Part shown: in pieces, positions 10,297 to 20,624 of the stretch
Layout: each line of letters starts with the position of its first letter
Position numbering within the stretch: position 1 is the stretch's first letter
Source: Aromatoleum toluclasticum ATCC 700605
GTDB taxonomy: Bacteria > Pseudomonadota > Gammaproteobacteria > Burkholderiales > Rhodocyclaceae
DNA: 64,000 bases
Assembly (NCBI RefSeq): GCF_000378245.1
Contig: NZ_KB899493.1
Span: 124,001 to 188,000, forward strand
Reading direction: 5' to 3'
Position numbers and translations under genes: made by a program
Notes under the pieces: generated by a model
Seen by the model: the letters and a program-made list of their open reading frames with translations, nothing else
What the model was told of the DNA's origin: nothing
Database searches by the model: none

Positions 10297-11036
10297 CGTG
10301 CCAGCCATTCGGAAACGCCCGGCATCAGGTTGTAGTGCGTCAGATCGATCTGCAGGGGGGTAATGGAGACAAAACCTTCCGCCACGGCATGAAAATCCGT
10401 ACCCTCGCCGGCGTCGGCCGCCTGACCCGCCGCGCCGACCCAATATACCGTCTCGTTGCGCGGCGTCGTGCTGCGGATCACCGGCTCGGCCTTGTGGCGC
10501 TTGCCCAGGCGCGTGATCTTCTGCCCGCGCAATTCCTCATACGGCCGATCGGGAACATTCACGTTCAGCAGCACCGGCTGGCGGAACGGCTCGCGCAGGA
10601 AGCGTTCGGCCAGGTCGCGTGCCACGCGCGCCGCGGCGGAAAAATCGCTCGCCTGCTTGCTCACGAGGGAAATCGCGATCGACGGCACGCCGAGCAGGTA
10701 GCCTTCGGTGGCCGCCGCGACGGTGCCGGAGTACACCGTGTCGTCACCCATGTTGGCACCGTGATTGACCCCCGACACGACCATGTCAGGCAGATGATCC
10801 AGCATTCCGGTCACCGCCAGATGCACGCAGTCCGTGGGCGTGCCATTGACGAAGTGGAAGCCGTTGGCAGCACGGCGCAGCGACAAGGGACGATCGAGGG
10901 TCAGCGAATTGCTCGCACCGCTGCGGTCGCGCTCGGGCGCCACGACGGTCACATCTCCCACCTCGGCGAGCGCCGCTGCCAGGGCAGCGATACCGGGGGC
11001 AAAATAACCGTCGTCGTTACTGACCAGAATGCGCAT
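10293..11036 (-). CDS. surE: 5'/3'-nucleotidase SurE
   Basis: SurE is a metal-dependent nucleoside monophosphate phosphatase linked to stationary-phase survival. The 247-residue product begins [16 protein letters not shown], with the signature NDDG whose aspartates bind the metal; [23 protein letters not shown] is the conserved active-site region. The frame stays open to 11249 through the adjacent tRNA, so ATG 11036 with the canonical N-terminus is the start. It heads the block that runs into pcm, nlpD and rpoS. Confidence 0.95.
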   Translation of the reverse strand: MRILVSNDDGYFAPGIAALAAALAEVGDVTVVAPERDRSGASNSLTLDRPLSLRRAANGFHFVNGTPTDCVHLAVTGMLDHLPDMVVSGVNHGANMGDDTVYSGTVAAATEGYLLGVPSIAISLVSKQASDFSAAARVARDLAERFLREPFRQPVLLNVNVPDRPYEELRGQKITRLGKRHKAEPVIRSTTPRNETVYWVGAAGQAADAGEGTDFHAVAEGFVSITPLQIDLTHYNLMPGVSEWLAR

Positions 11037-11164
11037 GATTTTTCCGTTCGGAGGGATACAAACCACAATGGGAGCCGGATGTATCGCAGAAGCGGGAAAA
11101 CATCTTAGCACACCGGCGCCCCCCGCCCGGCCACCCGGAGAGTCCGACGGAGTGCATAAAAGCA

Positions 11165-11186
11165 AAAACCGGCCAGCGGCCGGTTC
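11165..11186 (-). terminator. Rho-independent terminator after tRNA-Pro
   Basis: An 8-bp perfect stem (AACCGGCC/GGCCGGTT) with a 2-3 base loop, followed on the minus strand by a T-rich run. It lies 15 bases past the tRNA-Pro CCA end and before surE, so it should end the tRNA transcript. Confidence 0.8.
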
Positions 11187-11200
11187 TTGTTTGAACTTAT

Positions 11201-11278
<78 letters not shown>

Positions 11279-11289
11279 CACAAGCCGCC

Positions 11290-11318
11290 ATTATAGCAGG
11301 GCTATCGGATATTGCCAG
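11290..11318 (-). promoter_or_regulatory. Candidate promoter of tRNA-Pro
   Basis: On the minus strand a perfect TATAAT (11295-11290) lies 13 bases before the tRNA 5' end. A CTGGCA hexamer 17 bases upstream matches TTGACA at 4 of 6 positions. This overlaps the end of the merR-type gene. Confidence 0.55.
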
Positions 11319-11325
11319 CCCCGCA

Positions 11326-11706
11326 TCACGCTTTCAGCAGCGCGAGCGTCGCGACGATCTCCGCTCGCACGCCGGCGAGTGTTTCGCGCAGGAGAACGGA
11401 CGCCTCGGCCTCCTCCTGCTCGTGGATGGCGGACTCGCCAAGCTTGTTACGCGCACCCGAGATCGTGAAGCCTTCGTCGTACAGCAGTTCGCGGATGCGG
11501 CGCACCAGCAGCACTTCGTGATGCTGGTAGTAGCGCCGGTTGCCCCGCCGCTTCACCGGCTTGAGTTGGGTGAACTCCTGCTCCCAGTACCGCAGCACAT
11601 GGGGCTTCACCGCGCACAACTCGCTCACTTCACCGATCGTGAAGTAGCGTTTTGCCGGAATCGGCGGCAGAGGCCCGGAGGCCTCGTTATGGCTGCTTGC
11701 CTGCAT
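11326..11706 (-). CDS. MerR-family transcriptional regulator
   Basis: A 126-residue protein with an N-terminal winged helix of the MerR type ([25 protein letters not shown], residues about 20-45, followed by the RRGNRRYY wing) and a short C-terminal helix in place of a ligand-sensing domain. No cysteine metal site is present. This small MerR protein is regularly found after ihfA in beta- and gammaproteobacteria; its target is not evident. The start at 11706 lies within the end of ihfA (20-base overlap), indicating coupled expression. Confidence 0.88.
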   Translation of the reverse strand: MQASSHNEASGPLPPIPAKRYFTIGEVSELCAVKPHVLRYWEQEFTQLKPVKRRGNRRYYQHHEVLLVRRIRELLYDEGFTISGARNKLGESAIHEQEEAEASVLLRETLAGVRAEIVATLALLKA

Positions 11707-11998
11707 CACTCAGCTGCTCCACGGCTGCCTTCAGCTTCTGACTGGCATGGAAGGTGACAACCCGGCGAGCAGTGATCGGAATTTCCTCGCCGGTCTTCGG
11801 GTTCCGTCCGGGCCTCTGCGGCTTGTCACGCAACTGGAAATTGCCGAACCCGGAGAGTTTCACGGATTCGCCCTTTTCCAGCGCGAGCCGGATCTCCTCG
11901 AAAAAACCTTCCACCATGTCCTTGGCTTCACGCTTGTTGAGGCCGACACGCTCGAACAGCAGATCGGCCAACTCTGCTTTGGTCAGGGTCACGTTCAT
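11687..11998 (-). CDS. ihfA: Integration host factor subunit alpha
   Basis: IhfA forms a heterodimer with IhfB (encoded at 33625-33909) and bends DNA sharply at specific sites, affecting transcription, replication and recombination. The 103-residue protein begins [16 protein letters not shown] and carries the DNA-intercalating arm around [17 protein letters not shown], including the key proline. It lies 7 bases after pheT, the normal pheST-ihfA arrangement. The frame is open upstream, but ATG 11998 matches the family N-terminus. Confidence 0.96.
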   Translation of the reverse strand: MNVTLTKAELADLLFERVGLNKREAKDMVEGFFEEIRLALEKGESVKLSGFGNFQLRDKPQRPGRNPKTGEEIPITARRVVTFHASQKLKAAVEQLSDAGKQP

Positions 11999-12005
11999 GA
12001 TGGGA

Positions 12006-14384
12006 CTATCCACGCAAGCGGGCGCCGAGCACAGTTTCTGCATGATGCACAATCGCCGTGACTGCGGCATCCACCTCTGCATCCTCAAGCGTGCGCTGAG
12101 TATCTTGCATCAACACCCTGAACGCAAGGCTCTTTTTTCCCGGGTCGATGCCTTTGCCATGGTACACATCGAAGAGCTCGACCCCCTTCACGATGGCGGG
12201 CACCGACTCGTTCAGCACCTCGATCACACGCGCCACCGGCAGCGCCTGCTCGACTACGAGAGCAAGGTCGCGCGTGACCGCGGGCTGCCGCGAGATCTCC
12301 GAGTAGGCCGGCAGATCAGCCAGCAGCACCGCGTCCATGTCGAGCTCGAACACGACCGGAGCGGTACCGAGGTCATAGCGTTGAACCCAGACCGGGTGAA
12401 GCTCGCCGACAACGCCGATGCGGCGGCCGTCCAGCAGCACCGCCGCGGCACGGCCGGGATGGAGCGCGGGCTCCGAGACCGGCTCGAACTTGAGGACACG
12501 CGGCGCGAATAGCGCCTCGACGTCCCCCTTCACGTCATAGAAATCGACGTTGCGCGTCGGCACACCCCATTGCTCGGGCAGTGCGGGACCGGCCGCGAGG
12601 CCGGCAACACGCACCGGCTGATGGAATCCGACGACCGGTTCGCCGTCCGCCTTGCGCTCGAAACAACGACCGATCTCGAACACGCGCACGCGGCTCAACT
12701 GGCGCTTGCGGTTCGCCACGAGGTTGCCCGTAAGCCCGGGAATCAGGCTGCTGCGCATTACGCTCATCTGGCTGGCGATCGGGTTCGCGAGCCGGATCGG
12801 CGCGTCGTTGGCGCAGAAATCGCGCTCCCACGCCTCTTCGACGAACGCGTAGTTGACCACCTCCTGGTAGTCGCGGCCGGCCAGCAGGTGACGGACATCC
12901 CACGCGGTACGGCCTGACTCGGAACGATCCAGCATCGCCAGCCCTCCCTGCGGCGGCAGGGCCGGGATGTTGTCGTAGCCGTACAGACGCGCGATTTCTT
13001 CGATCAGATCCTCCTCGATCTCGATGTCGAAACGGAAGGACGGCGGCACGACGAGGAGGTCGTCCCCCTCGTGGCGCACACCGAGGTGCACGCCATTGAG
13101 CAGTTTCACGATCGCGGCATCGTCGGGATCGATGCCGAGCAGACGACGCGCGCGCGCCGGACGGAGACGCACCGGCTTGCGTGCCGGCAGATGCTCCTTC
13201 GACACCGCCTCGACGACCGGACCCGCTGCACCGCCGCAGATATCGAGGATCAGCTGCGTGGCGCGCTCGATCGCGCTGGCCGCGAGCTCGAAGTCCACGC
13301 CGCGCTCGAAGCGGTGCGAGGCATCGGACACGAAGCCGTAGCTGCGCGCGCGTCCCGCGATCGCATCGGGCGCGAAAAACGCGCTCTCGAGGAACATGTC
13401 GGTCGTCTCTAGCGTGATCCCGCTGTCCTCGCCTCCCATGATGCCCGCGAGCGCGAGCGCGCGTGCCTCGTCGGCGATCAGCAGCGTGTCCGCCGCCGGG
13501 GTGACGGTCTGCTCGTTGAGCAGCAGCACCTGTTCGCCCTCGCGCGGATAGCGCACATGGATCGCACCGGACAGATGCGCATTGTCGAAGGCATGCAGGG
13601 GCTGACCGAGCTCGAGCATCACGTAGTTCGTGACGTCGACGAGCGCGCTGATCGAGCGCACGCCGCAACGCTGCAGGCGCTGCTTCATCCAGTCGGGCGT
13701 GGGCGCCTTCGCGTCGACACCGCGCACGATGCGCCCGCAGTAGCGCGGACATGCGGCCGGCGCATCGAGCACGATGGCACGACGGTCGTCGAGGGTCGGC
13801 GCGACGACCGCAATTTGAGGCGCGGAAAGCGGCTGCCCCGTCAGCGCTGCGACCTCGCGACCGACCCCGAGCAGACTCAGACAATCGGAGCGGTTGGGCG
13901 TGAGCTTGATCGTGAACAACGTGTCGTCGAGCGCCAGATACTCGCGCAGGTTCGTGCCGACGGGCGCGTCGGCGGGCAGATCCATCAGGCCGCCATGGTC
14001 TTCCGAAAGCCCCAGCTCGCGGGCCGAGCACAGCATCCCGAATGACTCAACACCGCGCAGCTTGGCCGCCTTGATTTCGAAGCCGGGCAGCTTTGCACCG
14101 ACGACCGCACACGGCACCTTCATGCCGACGGCGGCGTTGGGGGCGCCACAGACGATCTGCAGCAGATCTCCCTGCCCGGCGTCGACCTTGCACAGCTTCA
14201 GCTTGTCGGCATTGGGGTGCTTTTCCGCCTCGACGATCCGGGCGACGACGACGCCGGTGAAGGGCGGTGCAACGGGAGCGGATTCTTCGACCTCGAGGCC
14301 GGCCATCGTCAGGAGATGTCCGAGCGCCTCGCTGTCGAGCGGAGGATTGACGAGGCTCCGCAGCCACTGTTCCGAGAATTGCAT
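12006..14384 (-). CDS. pheT: Phenylalanine-tRNA ligase beta subunit
   Basis: A 792-residue beta subunit of the alpha2-beta2 enzyme that charges tRNA-Phe. It has an N-terminal tRNA-binding domain ([20 protein letters not shown]), the B3/B4 editing domain, B5 and a C-terminal anticodon-binding FDX-ACB domain ending in [17 protein letters not shown]...QRTLED. The length is normal. It is separated from pheS by 7 bases and from ihfA by 7 bases, so all are one transcription unit. Confidence 0.96.
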   Translation of the reverse strand: MQFSEQWLRSLVNPPLDSEALGHLLTMAGLEVEESAPVAPPFTGVVVARIVEAEKHPNADKLKLCKVDAGQGDLLQIVCGAPNAAVGMKVPCAVVGAKLPGFEIKAAKLRGVESFGMLCSARELGLSEDHGGLMDLPADAPVGTNLREYLALDDTLFTIKLTPNRSDCLSLLGVGREVAALTGQPLSAPQIAVVAPTLDDRRAIVLDAPAACPRYCGRIVRGVDAKAPTPDWMKQRLQRCGVRSISALVDVTNYVMLELGQPLHAFDNAHLSGAIHVRYPREGEQVLLLNEQTVTPAADTLLIADEARALALAGIMGGEDSGITLETTDMFLESAFFAPDAIAGRARSYGFVSDASHRFERGVDFELAASAIERATQLILDICGGAAGPVVEAVSKEHLPARKPVRLRPARARRLLGIDPDDAAIVKLLNGVHLGVRHEGDDLLVVPPSFRFDIEIEEDLIEEIARLYGYDNIPALPPQGGLAMLDRSESGRTAWDVRHLLAGRDYQEVVNYAFVEEAWERDFCANDAPIRLANPIASQMSVMRSSLIPGLTGNLVANRKRQLSRVRVFEIGRCFERKADGEPVVGFHQPVRVAGLAAGPALPEQWGVPTRNVDFYDVKGDVEALFAPRVLKFEPVSEPALHPGRAAAVLLDGRRIGVVGELHPVWVQRYDLGTAPVVFELDMDAVLLADLPAYSEISRQPAVTRDLALVVEQALPVARVIEVLNESVPAIVKGVELFDVYHGKGIDPGKKSLAFRVLMQDTQRTLEDAEVDAAVTAIVHHAETVLGARLRG

Positions 14385-14391
14385 GATTCGA

Positions 14392-15441
<1,050 letters not shown>

Positions 15442-15446
15442 TCAGG

Positions 15447-15476
15447 AAAAAAAAAGGAGGCCAGGCCTCCTTTTTT
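15447..15476 (-). terminator. Intrinsic terminator/attenuator between rplT and pheS
   Basis: The stem GGAGGCC/GGCCTCC has a single-base loop and is flanked by A and T runs, so it reads as a terminator on both strands. On the minus strand it lies 15 bases after the rplT stop and its T-run ends about 23 bases before the pheS ATG, the position of an attenuator. Confidence 0.85.
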
Positions 15477-15490
15477 CGTGCTGCGTCGGA

Positions 15491-15850
15491 TTACGCAGCG
15501 AGTTTGGCCCGGGCTTGGTCAGCAAGCGCCGCAAAAGCGGGCTTGTCGAACACGGCCAGGTCGGCCAGCACCTTGCGATCCACTTCGATCGCGGCCTTCT
15601 TCAGGCCGTTCATGAAGGTGCTGTAGGTCAGGCCCACTTCACGCGCAGCGGCGTTGATACGGGCGATCCACAGGGCGCGGAACTGGCGCTTGCGCTGACG
15701 ACGGTCGCGGTAGGCGTACTGACCGGCCTTCATCACCGCCTGTTTGGCGATGCGGTATACGTTCTTGCGACGGCCGCGGTAACCCTTGGCCTGATCAAGA
15801 ACCTTCTTGTGACGTGCGCGGGCGGTTACACCACGTTTAACTCTGGGCAT
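15491..15850 (-). CDS. rplT: 50S ribosomal protein L20
   Basis: A 119-residue, strongly basic protein beginning [20 protein letters not shown], diagnostic of bL20. It is needed early in 50S assembly and in several bacteria represses its own operon by binding the rpmI leader. It lies 12 bases after rpmI and is followed by an intrinsic terminator. Confidence 0.97.
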   Translation of the reverse strand: MPRVKRGVTARARHKKVLDQAKGYRGRRKNVYRIAKQAVMKAGQYAYRDRRQRKRQFRALWIARINAAAREVGLTYSTFMNGLKKAAIEVDRKVLADLAVFDKPAFAALADQARAKLAA

Positions 15851-15862
15851 GGCGGTCTCCTA

Positions 15863-16060
15863 TCAAGCGTAAGGCAGCATGGCGCGGATCAGCTTCTCGT
15901 CGGCGGCGTGAACTTCCGTCATGCCGCGCAGCTGGCGCTTGCTCTTGGTGGTCTTCTTGGTAAGGATGTGGCGCTTGAACGCCTGGGACCGCTTGATCCC
16001 ACCACTAGCGCGGACCTTGAACCGTTTCGCGGCTCCGCTCTTGGTTTTCATCTTGGGCAT
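15863..16060 (-). CDS. rpmI: 50S ribosomal protein L35
   Basis: A 65-residue protein with the bL35 signature [20 protein letters not shown], rich in lysine and arginine. It is cotranscribed with rplT, and a good GGAG ribosome site precedes it. The 142-base leader upstream contains alternative hairpins that could be the target of L20 feedback. Confidence 0.97.
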   Translation of the reverse strand: MPKMKTKSGAAKRFKVRASGGIKRSQAFKRHILTKKTTKSKRQLRGMTEVHAADEKLIRAMLPYA

Positions 16061-16202
16061 TGCTAACTCCAGGTTTATGAATGACGTCAGGTAGCGTCGC
16101 CATGCGGCGCGTTTTCAACCCGACACCACTTGTTTTCCGGCGGCCAACGTCCACCGGGATTTGCGTCCCGCCCTAAAGCGGGGAGCAGATTCTTCTTCGC
16201 GC
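16061..16202 (-). promoter_or_regulatory. rpmI-rplT leader with mutually exclusive hairpins
   Basis: The 142 bases between infC and rpmI hold no gene. Two stems share bases: 16155-16159 with 16066+100 (16166-16170), and 16167-16171 with 16178-16182 (CCCGC/GCGGG). Only one can form at a time. The known L20 autoregulation of rpmI-rplT makes this a candidate control element; the function here is inferred. Confidence 0.4.
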
Positions 16203-16727
16203 TCAGCGATTCTTGCGAATCGGCGCGATCACCATGACCATCTGACGCCCTTCCATCTTGGGCATCTGCTCGACCTGACCCAATTCCTCCAGATCGGCCT
16301 TGACCCGCTCGAGCTGACGCAGGCCGAATTCCTGGTGCGCCATTTCCCGACCGCGGAAACGCAGCGTCACCTTGCACTTGTCACCTTCCTCAAGGAAGCG
16401 CTTCAGATTGCGCAGCTTGATCTGGTAGTCGTTCTCGTCAGTCGCCGGGCGCAGCTTCACTTCCTTGACCTGCACCTGCTTCTGCTTGAGCTTGGCTTCG
16501 TGGGCCTTCTTCTGCTCCTGATACTTGAACTTGCCGAAATCCATCACCCGACAGACCGGGGGCTGCGCCATCGGCGCGATTTCGACAAGATCGAGCCCGG
16601 CCTCTTCAGCCGCCTCGATGGCCGCTCTCAGGGAGACAATACCGATCGGTTCGCCGTCTTCACCGACCAGACGAACTTCGGGCGCGCTGATCTCCTCATT
16701 GACGCGCTGCTTTTTTTCTTGAGCGAT
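16203..16727 (-). CDS. infC: Translation initiation factor IF-3 (ATC start codon)
   Basis: IF-3 binds the 30S subunit and checks start codons. The downstream part ([19 protein letters not shown] and the C-terminal domain ending IAPIRKNR) is clear, and the N-terminal domain ([20 protein letters not shown]) continues upstream without any ATG, GTG or TTG. An in-frame TGA lies two codons before the ATC at 16727-16725, which is preceded by GGAG. With ATC as start the protein has 174 residues, normal for IF-3. Rare start codons on infC (AUU in E. coli) are used for autoregulation because IF-3 rejects them. The gap to thrS is 27 bases. Confidence 0.93.
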   Translation of the reverse strand: MAQEKKQRVNEEISAPEVRLVGEDGEPIGIVSLRAAIEAAEEAGLDLVEIAPMAQPPVCRVMDFGKFKYQEQKKAHEAKLKQKQVQVKEVKLRPATDENDYQIKLRNLKRFLEEGDKCKVTLRFRGREMAHQEFGLRQLERVKADLEELGQVEQMPKMEGRQMVMVIAPIRKNR

Positions 16728-16754
16728 GGTTCAGTTCTCCACGAATGCCAAAAA

Positions 16755-18671
16755 TCAAATCGAGGCCGACCGCGCTTCAACTTCGCGCTGCCAACGCTCG
16801 ATCAGGGTATCGAGGGTCATCTGGCCAAGATCCTGGCCCCCTCGGGCACGCACGGCAACGAGGCCTGCCGCCTTTTCCTTCTCGCCGATGACGATCTGGT
16901 AAGGCAGCTTGTGCACGCTATGTTCGCGGATTTTATAGGTAATCTTTTCGTTACGCAAATCCGCCTCGACGCGAAAACCCGCCTGCTTCAAGCGTTTTGT
17001 GACTTCCGTCGCATATTCCGACTGCCCTTCCGAGATGTTCAGCACGACTGCCTGCACCGGCGAAAGCCACAGCGGCAGCGCACCCGCAAAATGCTCGATG
17101 AGGATGCCAATGAAGCGCTCGAGCGAACCGAGGATCGCGCGATGCAGCATCACGGGGAACTTCTTGGTGTTGTCCTCGGCGACATATTCGGCGCCGAGAC
17201 GAACGGGCAGGTTGAAGTCGAGCTGCAGCGTGCCGCACTGCCAGACGCGACTGAGACAGTCCTTGAGCGAGAACTCGATCTTCGGCCCGTAGAAGGCGCC
17301 TTCGCCCGGCTGCAGTTCGTACGCGAGCCCTTGCGCATCGAGCGCCGCCGCGAGCGCCGCCTCGGCCGCATCCCACTGCTCATCCGTGCCGACGCGCTTG
17401 TCCGGCCGCGTCGACAGCTTGATCAGGATGTCGTTGAAGCCAAAATCGGCATATACCTTCTGAAGCAGGCTGATGAAGGCCGCCGACTCGGACTGCACCT
17501 GATCCTCGGCGCAGAAGATGTGCGCATCGTCCTGGACGAAGTTGCGCACGCGCATGATGCCGTGCAGCGAGCCGGACGGCTCATTGCGATGACAGGAGCC
17601 GAACTCGGCCATGCGCAGCGGCAAGTCGCGGTAGCTCTTCAACCCCTGGTTGAAGATCTGGATATGGCACGGGCAGTTCATCGGCTTCACGGCGTAGTCG
17701 TGCTTCTCCGACTGCGTCGTGAACATCAGGTCGGAGTACATGCCCCAGTGACCGGATTTCTCCCACAACGAGCGATCGACGATCTGCGGCGTCTTCACTT
17801 CCTGATAGCCGTTTTCGAGGATGGTACGGCGCATGTGCTGCTCGACCTGCTGCCACAGCGTCCAGCCGTTGGCGTGCCAGAACACCATGCCGGGCGCCTC
17901 TTCCTGCAGATGGAAGAGGTCCAGCAGACGACCGAGCTTGCGGTGGTCGCGCTTCTCGGCCTCTTCGAGCATGTGCAGATAGCCCTCGAGGTCTTCCTTC
18001 TTCGCCCAAGCCGTGCCGTACACGCGCTGCAGCATCTCGTTCTTCGAGTCGCCGCGCCAGTAGGCGCCGGCGAGCTTGGTCAGCTTGAAGACCCTGAGCT
18101 TGCCCGTGGAGGGGACGTGCGGACCGCGGCACAGGTCGATGAAAGCGCCTTGGCGATAGAGCGAGACGTCCTCGCCCTGCGGGATCGAGGCGATGATCTC
18201 GGCCTTGTAGTTCTCGCCCTGCGATTTGAAGAATTCGACGGCCTTGTCGCGCGGCCACACTTCGCGCGTAACCGGGATCTCGCGCTTGGCGAGTTCGGCC
18301 ATGCGCTTTTCGATGCTCTCGATATCTTCCGGCGTGAACGGGCGCCTGTACGAGAAGTCGTAGTAGAAGCCGTTATCGATGACCGGACCGATCGTGACCT
18401 GGGCATCCGGAAAGAGCTCCTTCACCGCATGCGCGAGCAGGTGGGCGGTCGAGTGCCGAATGATATCGACGCCCTCTTCGCTCTTGTCGGTGACGATCGC
18501 GAGCGATGCATCAGCCTCAATGCGATGCGAGAGATCGACAAGCTTGCCATCGACCTTGCCGGCGAGAGAAGCCTTCGCGAGACCCGCACCGATCGACGCC
18601 GCGACGTCGAGCACGGTCACCGGATGGTCGAAGCTGCGTACGGAACCGTCGGGGAGCGTGATGTTCGGCAT
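16755..18671 (-). CDS. thrS: Threonine-tRNA ligase
   Basis: A 638-residue class II synthetase: N-terminal TGS domain ([20 protein letters not shown]), editing domain with [10 protein letters not shown] (zinc/active His at 73 and 77), the catalytic core with the zinc-binding Cys in [10 protein letters not shown], and the C-terminal anticodon-binding domain. The thrS-infC-rpmI-rplT-pheST order is conserved. No promoter fits in the 58 bases after the upstream tRNA terminator, so transcription may start nearer the tRNA or read through. Confidence 0.97.
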   Translation of the reverse strand: MPNITLPDGSVRSFDHPVTVLDVAASIGAGLAKASLAGKVDGKLVDLSHRIEADASLAIVTDKSEEGVDIIRHSTAHLLAHAVKELFPDAQVTIGPVIDNGFYYDFSYRRPFTPEDIESIEKRMAELAKREIPVTREVWPRDKAVEFFKSQGENYKAEIIASIPQGEDVSLYRQGAFIDLCRGPHVPSTGKLRVFKLTKLAGAYWRGDSKNEMLQRVYGTAWAKKEDLEGYLHMLEEAEKRDHRKLGRLLDLFHLQEEAPGMVFWHANGWTLWQQVEQHMRRTILENGYQEVKTPQIVDRSLWEKSGHWGMYSDLMFTTQSEKHDYAVKPMNCPCHIQIFNQGLKSYRDLPLRMAEFGSCHRNEPSGSLHGIMRVRNFVQDDAHIFCAEDQVQSESAAFISLLQKVYADFGFNDILIKLSTRPDKRVGTDEQWDAAEAALAAALDAQGLAYELQPGEGAFYGPKIEFSLKDCLSRVWQCGTLQLDFNLPVRLGAEYVAEDNTKKFPVMLHRAILGSLERFIGILIEHFAGALPLWLSPVQAVVLNISEGQSEYATEVTKRLKQAGFRVEADLRNEKITYKIREHSVHKLPYQIVIGEKEKAAGLVAVRARGGQDLGQMTLDTLIERWQREVEARSASI

Positions 18672-18728
18672 GATCTCTAGGCCTCGAGCAAGGGATGACG
18701 AAAAGCAGGACGATGAAAAACGTGGACG

Positions 18729-18756
18729 AAAAAAAAGTGCGGACGGGCCGCACTTT
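18729..18756 (-). terminator. Rho-independent terminator after tRNA-Ile
   Basis: A 9-bp perfect stem (AAAGTGCGG/CCGCACTTT) with a 5-base loop, followed on the minus strand by a run of eight Ts. It lies between tRNA-Ile and thrS. Confidence 0.85.
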
Positions 18757-18841
18757 CTTCCTGGAGCACTACAGCGGAGCCCGACTTTTCAGTTTCCGGC
18801 TTCAGTAGTAGTTCGGAAGATCATCTTCCTGCTCCATACGT

Positions 18842-18918
18842 TGGTAGGCGCGATTGGACTCGAACCAACGACCCCCGCCTTATCAAGACGGTGCTCTAAC
18901 CAGCTGAGCTACGCGCCT
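18842..18918 (-). tRNA. tRNA-Ile (anticodon GAT)
   Basis: A 77-nucleotide cloverleaf: acceptor AGGCGCG/CGCGCCT, anticodon arm with loop TTGATAA (anticodon GAT), T-arm GTTCGAGTC and an encoded CCA at 18844-18842. It stands alone rather than in an rRNA spacer, with a good promoter and a terminator of its own. Confidence 0.96.
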
Positions 18919-18932
18919 GCTAAGAGCTGCGC

Positions 18933-18961
18933 ATTATAGGTATCGATTGCGACGTACGCAA
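18933..18961 (-). promoter_or_regulatory. Promoter of tRNA-Ile
   Basis: On the minus strand TTGCGT (18961-18956) and a perfect TATAAT (18938-18933) are separated by 17 bases; transcription would start about 8 bases before the tRNA. The -35 lies in one arm of a small inverted repeat (ATTGCG/CGCAAT, 18946-18962). Confidence 0.6.
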
Positions 18962-19019
18962 TATCTTTTTGAAAATTTCTTCGAATCCCCTCCACGCGAT
19001 CCGACGGGGATTGCGCGCC

Positions 19020-20612
19020 TCAATGGCTGGTGCCCTCCTCGCGCGTGATCTTGTTCCAGACGTTGTACTTGCCGACCGGTTTCTTCATCGGCAGGCGCTT
19101 CACTTCCTCCAGCGTCTTCGCGTCATAGACGATCAGCGCGCCGTCCATCTCCCACAGGCTCGCGAGCGCGTAACGGCCGTCACGCGTGAATTCGATGTGT
19201 GCGAGGGTCTGGCCCGGCGCGGCCTTGAGTTCCTTGACGATCTCCAGCGTCTGCTTGTCGATGACCTGCAGCGTGTTCTTCGCCTCGCGGCTCATCATCG
19301 AATCGACGAAGGCGTAGCGGCTGTTCTCGTGGCTGCGCAGGAAGAAGCCGGGACCACGCGTGGGGATGCGCTTGACGACGCTCCAGTCCTTGAGGTCGAT
19401 GACCGTGACTTCGGCGGCCTTGAGGTTGGTGCTCGCCATCACGCGCCGCCCCTGCCAGTCCCACGAGATACCGGAGCCAAGATGAGGCATGCCGTCGAGC
19501 GCGAGATCGGCGATCTTGCGGCGCACGTCGAGGTTGACGACCTGCCCCACCCCCTCGCGCGAGGCTCCGAGCACCGTGGAGTAGTCCTGCGTGAAGAAGA
19601 AATCGTCGAGGGGGGCGCTCAGTTCCGTGCGGCGCGGGTTGAGGTAGGCAGGCACGAAAGCGCCTTCGCGGTACTTGTAGTCGTGCACGTAGCCGACGGG
19701 GATGTCTCCGGCGGCGGGATCGAAGCTGATTTCCCACACTTCGGGAACGTCCTTGAGGGCGGCGACGAAGGACTTGCGCGGGGTGGCCTCATATACCGCG
19801 GAGACGCGCGAACTCGTCTTGCCGTCACGGTCGGTGACGGGGATCGATTTCAGCAGGTTGAGCTCGCCGTCGAGCAGCACCAGGGTGTGTGGCAGGTAGT
19901 TGGCCACCGCCACATGCTTGCCGTCGGCCGATACGGCGACGTTGCGGGTATTGATGCCGGCGCGGATCTCGGTGACGACCTTGAGGTTCCACAGGTCGTA
20001 CTTGGTGATCCAGCCGTCACGCGACGCGAAGAAGACGTAGCGGCCATCGGCTGTGAACTTGGGCCCGCCGTGCAGCGCGTGACGGCTCTGAAAGCGGTGA
20101 ATGGGCTCGAGCTTGTCACCGTCGAGCACCGATACGTGATGATCGCCCGTCTCGACGACGAGGAAGAGATTCATCGGATCGGCGTCGAACACGGGCTTCG
20201 CGAGCAGCGACGCGGGATCGACGTGGGCGATGCGCGAGGCGCGGATGTCGGCCTCGCTCCAGCTCGGCGCCGGGACGACGGGGGTATAGATCCACGCGAT
20301 GAGCGCAGCGATCTGATCCTCTCCGATCACGGCGCCAAAGGGTTGCATCTGCGTTGCGGTGCGGCCGTCGCGCACGACCGTGGCCGCTTCTTCCTTGCGC
20401 AGGCGCGCGAGGTTCTCGGGCAGCAGTGCCGGGCCGGTCGCACCGAGTCGGTCCGGGCCGTGGCAGGCGGCACAGTGTTGCTGATAGAGCGCCGCGGGAC
20501 CGTCCGCCCCCTTCGAGTCGGCGGAGTGAAAGGCAAGGGCTGCGCCGACGAGAAATGCAGACAGGACGAGGATGCGCCGCGCAGGTGACGGCAGGATGTG
20601 GGTCGGCTTCAT
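19020..20612 (-). CDS. nirN: NirN, dihydro-heme d1 dehydrogenase (cytochrome c / d1 domain)
   Basis: NirN resembles NirS and carries out the last step of heme d1 synthesis, introducing the acrylate double bond into dihydro-d1. The 530-residue protein has a signal peptide, a cytochrome c domain with CAACH (about residues 47-51) and a C-terminal eight-bladed d1-type propeller. I call it NirN rather than a second reductase because it is shorter than NirS, ends the biosynthetic operon and is regularly found after nirJ. It lies 12 bases after nirJ. It acts in the periplasm. Confidence 0.88.
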   Translation of the reverse strand: MKPTHILPSPARRILVLSAFLVGAALAFHSADSKGADGPAALYQQHCAACHGPDRLGATGPALLPENLARLRKEEAATVVRDGRTATQMQPFGAVIGEDQIAALIAWIYTPVVPAPSWSEADIRASRIAHVDPASLLAKPVFDADPMNLFLVVETGDHHVSVLDGDKLEPIHRFQSRHALHGGPKFTADGRYVFFASRDGWITKYDLWNLKVVTEIRAGINTRNVAVSADGKHVAVANYLPHTLVLLDGELNLLKSIPVTDRDGKTSSRVSAVYEATPRKSFVAALKDVPEVWEISFDPAAGDIPVGYVHDYKYREGAFVPAYLNPRRTELSAPLDDFFFTQDYSTVLGASREGVGQVVNLDVRRKIADLALDGMPHLGSGISWDWQGRRVMASTNLKAAEVTVIDLKDWSVVKRIPTRGPGFFLRSHENSRYAFVDSMMSREAKNTLQVIDKQTLEIVKELKAAPGQTLAHIEFTRDGRYALASLWEMDGALIVYDAKTLEEVKRLPMKKPVGKYNVWNKITREEGTSH

Positions 20613-20624
20613 GGGATCTCTGGA

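Noticed and set aside
16161-18680. Long open frame on the plus strand opposite thrS and infC (839 codons)
   Set aside because: It is the antisense shadow of thrS in GC-rich DNA, with Arg/Leu/His-biased composition and no domain; thrS and infC are certain on the other strand.
19020-20612. nirN interpreted as a second nitrite reductase
   Set aside because: The position at the end of the d1 biosynthesis operon, the shorter length and the N-terminal features fit NirN; a true nirS is present at 26749-28476.
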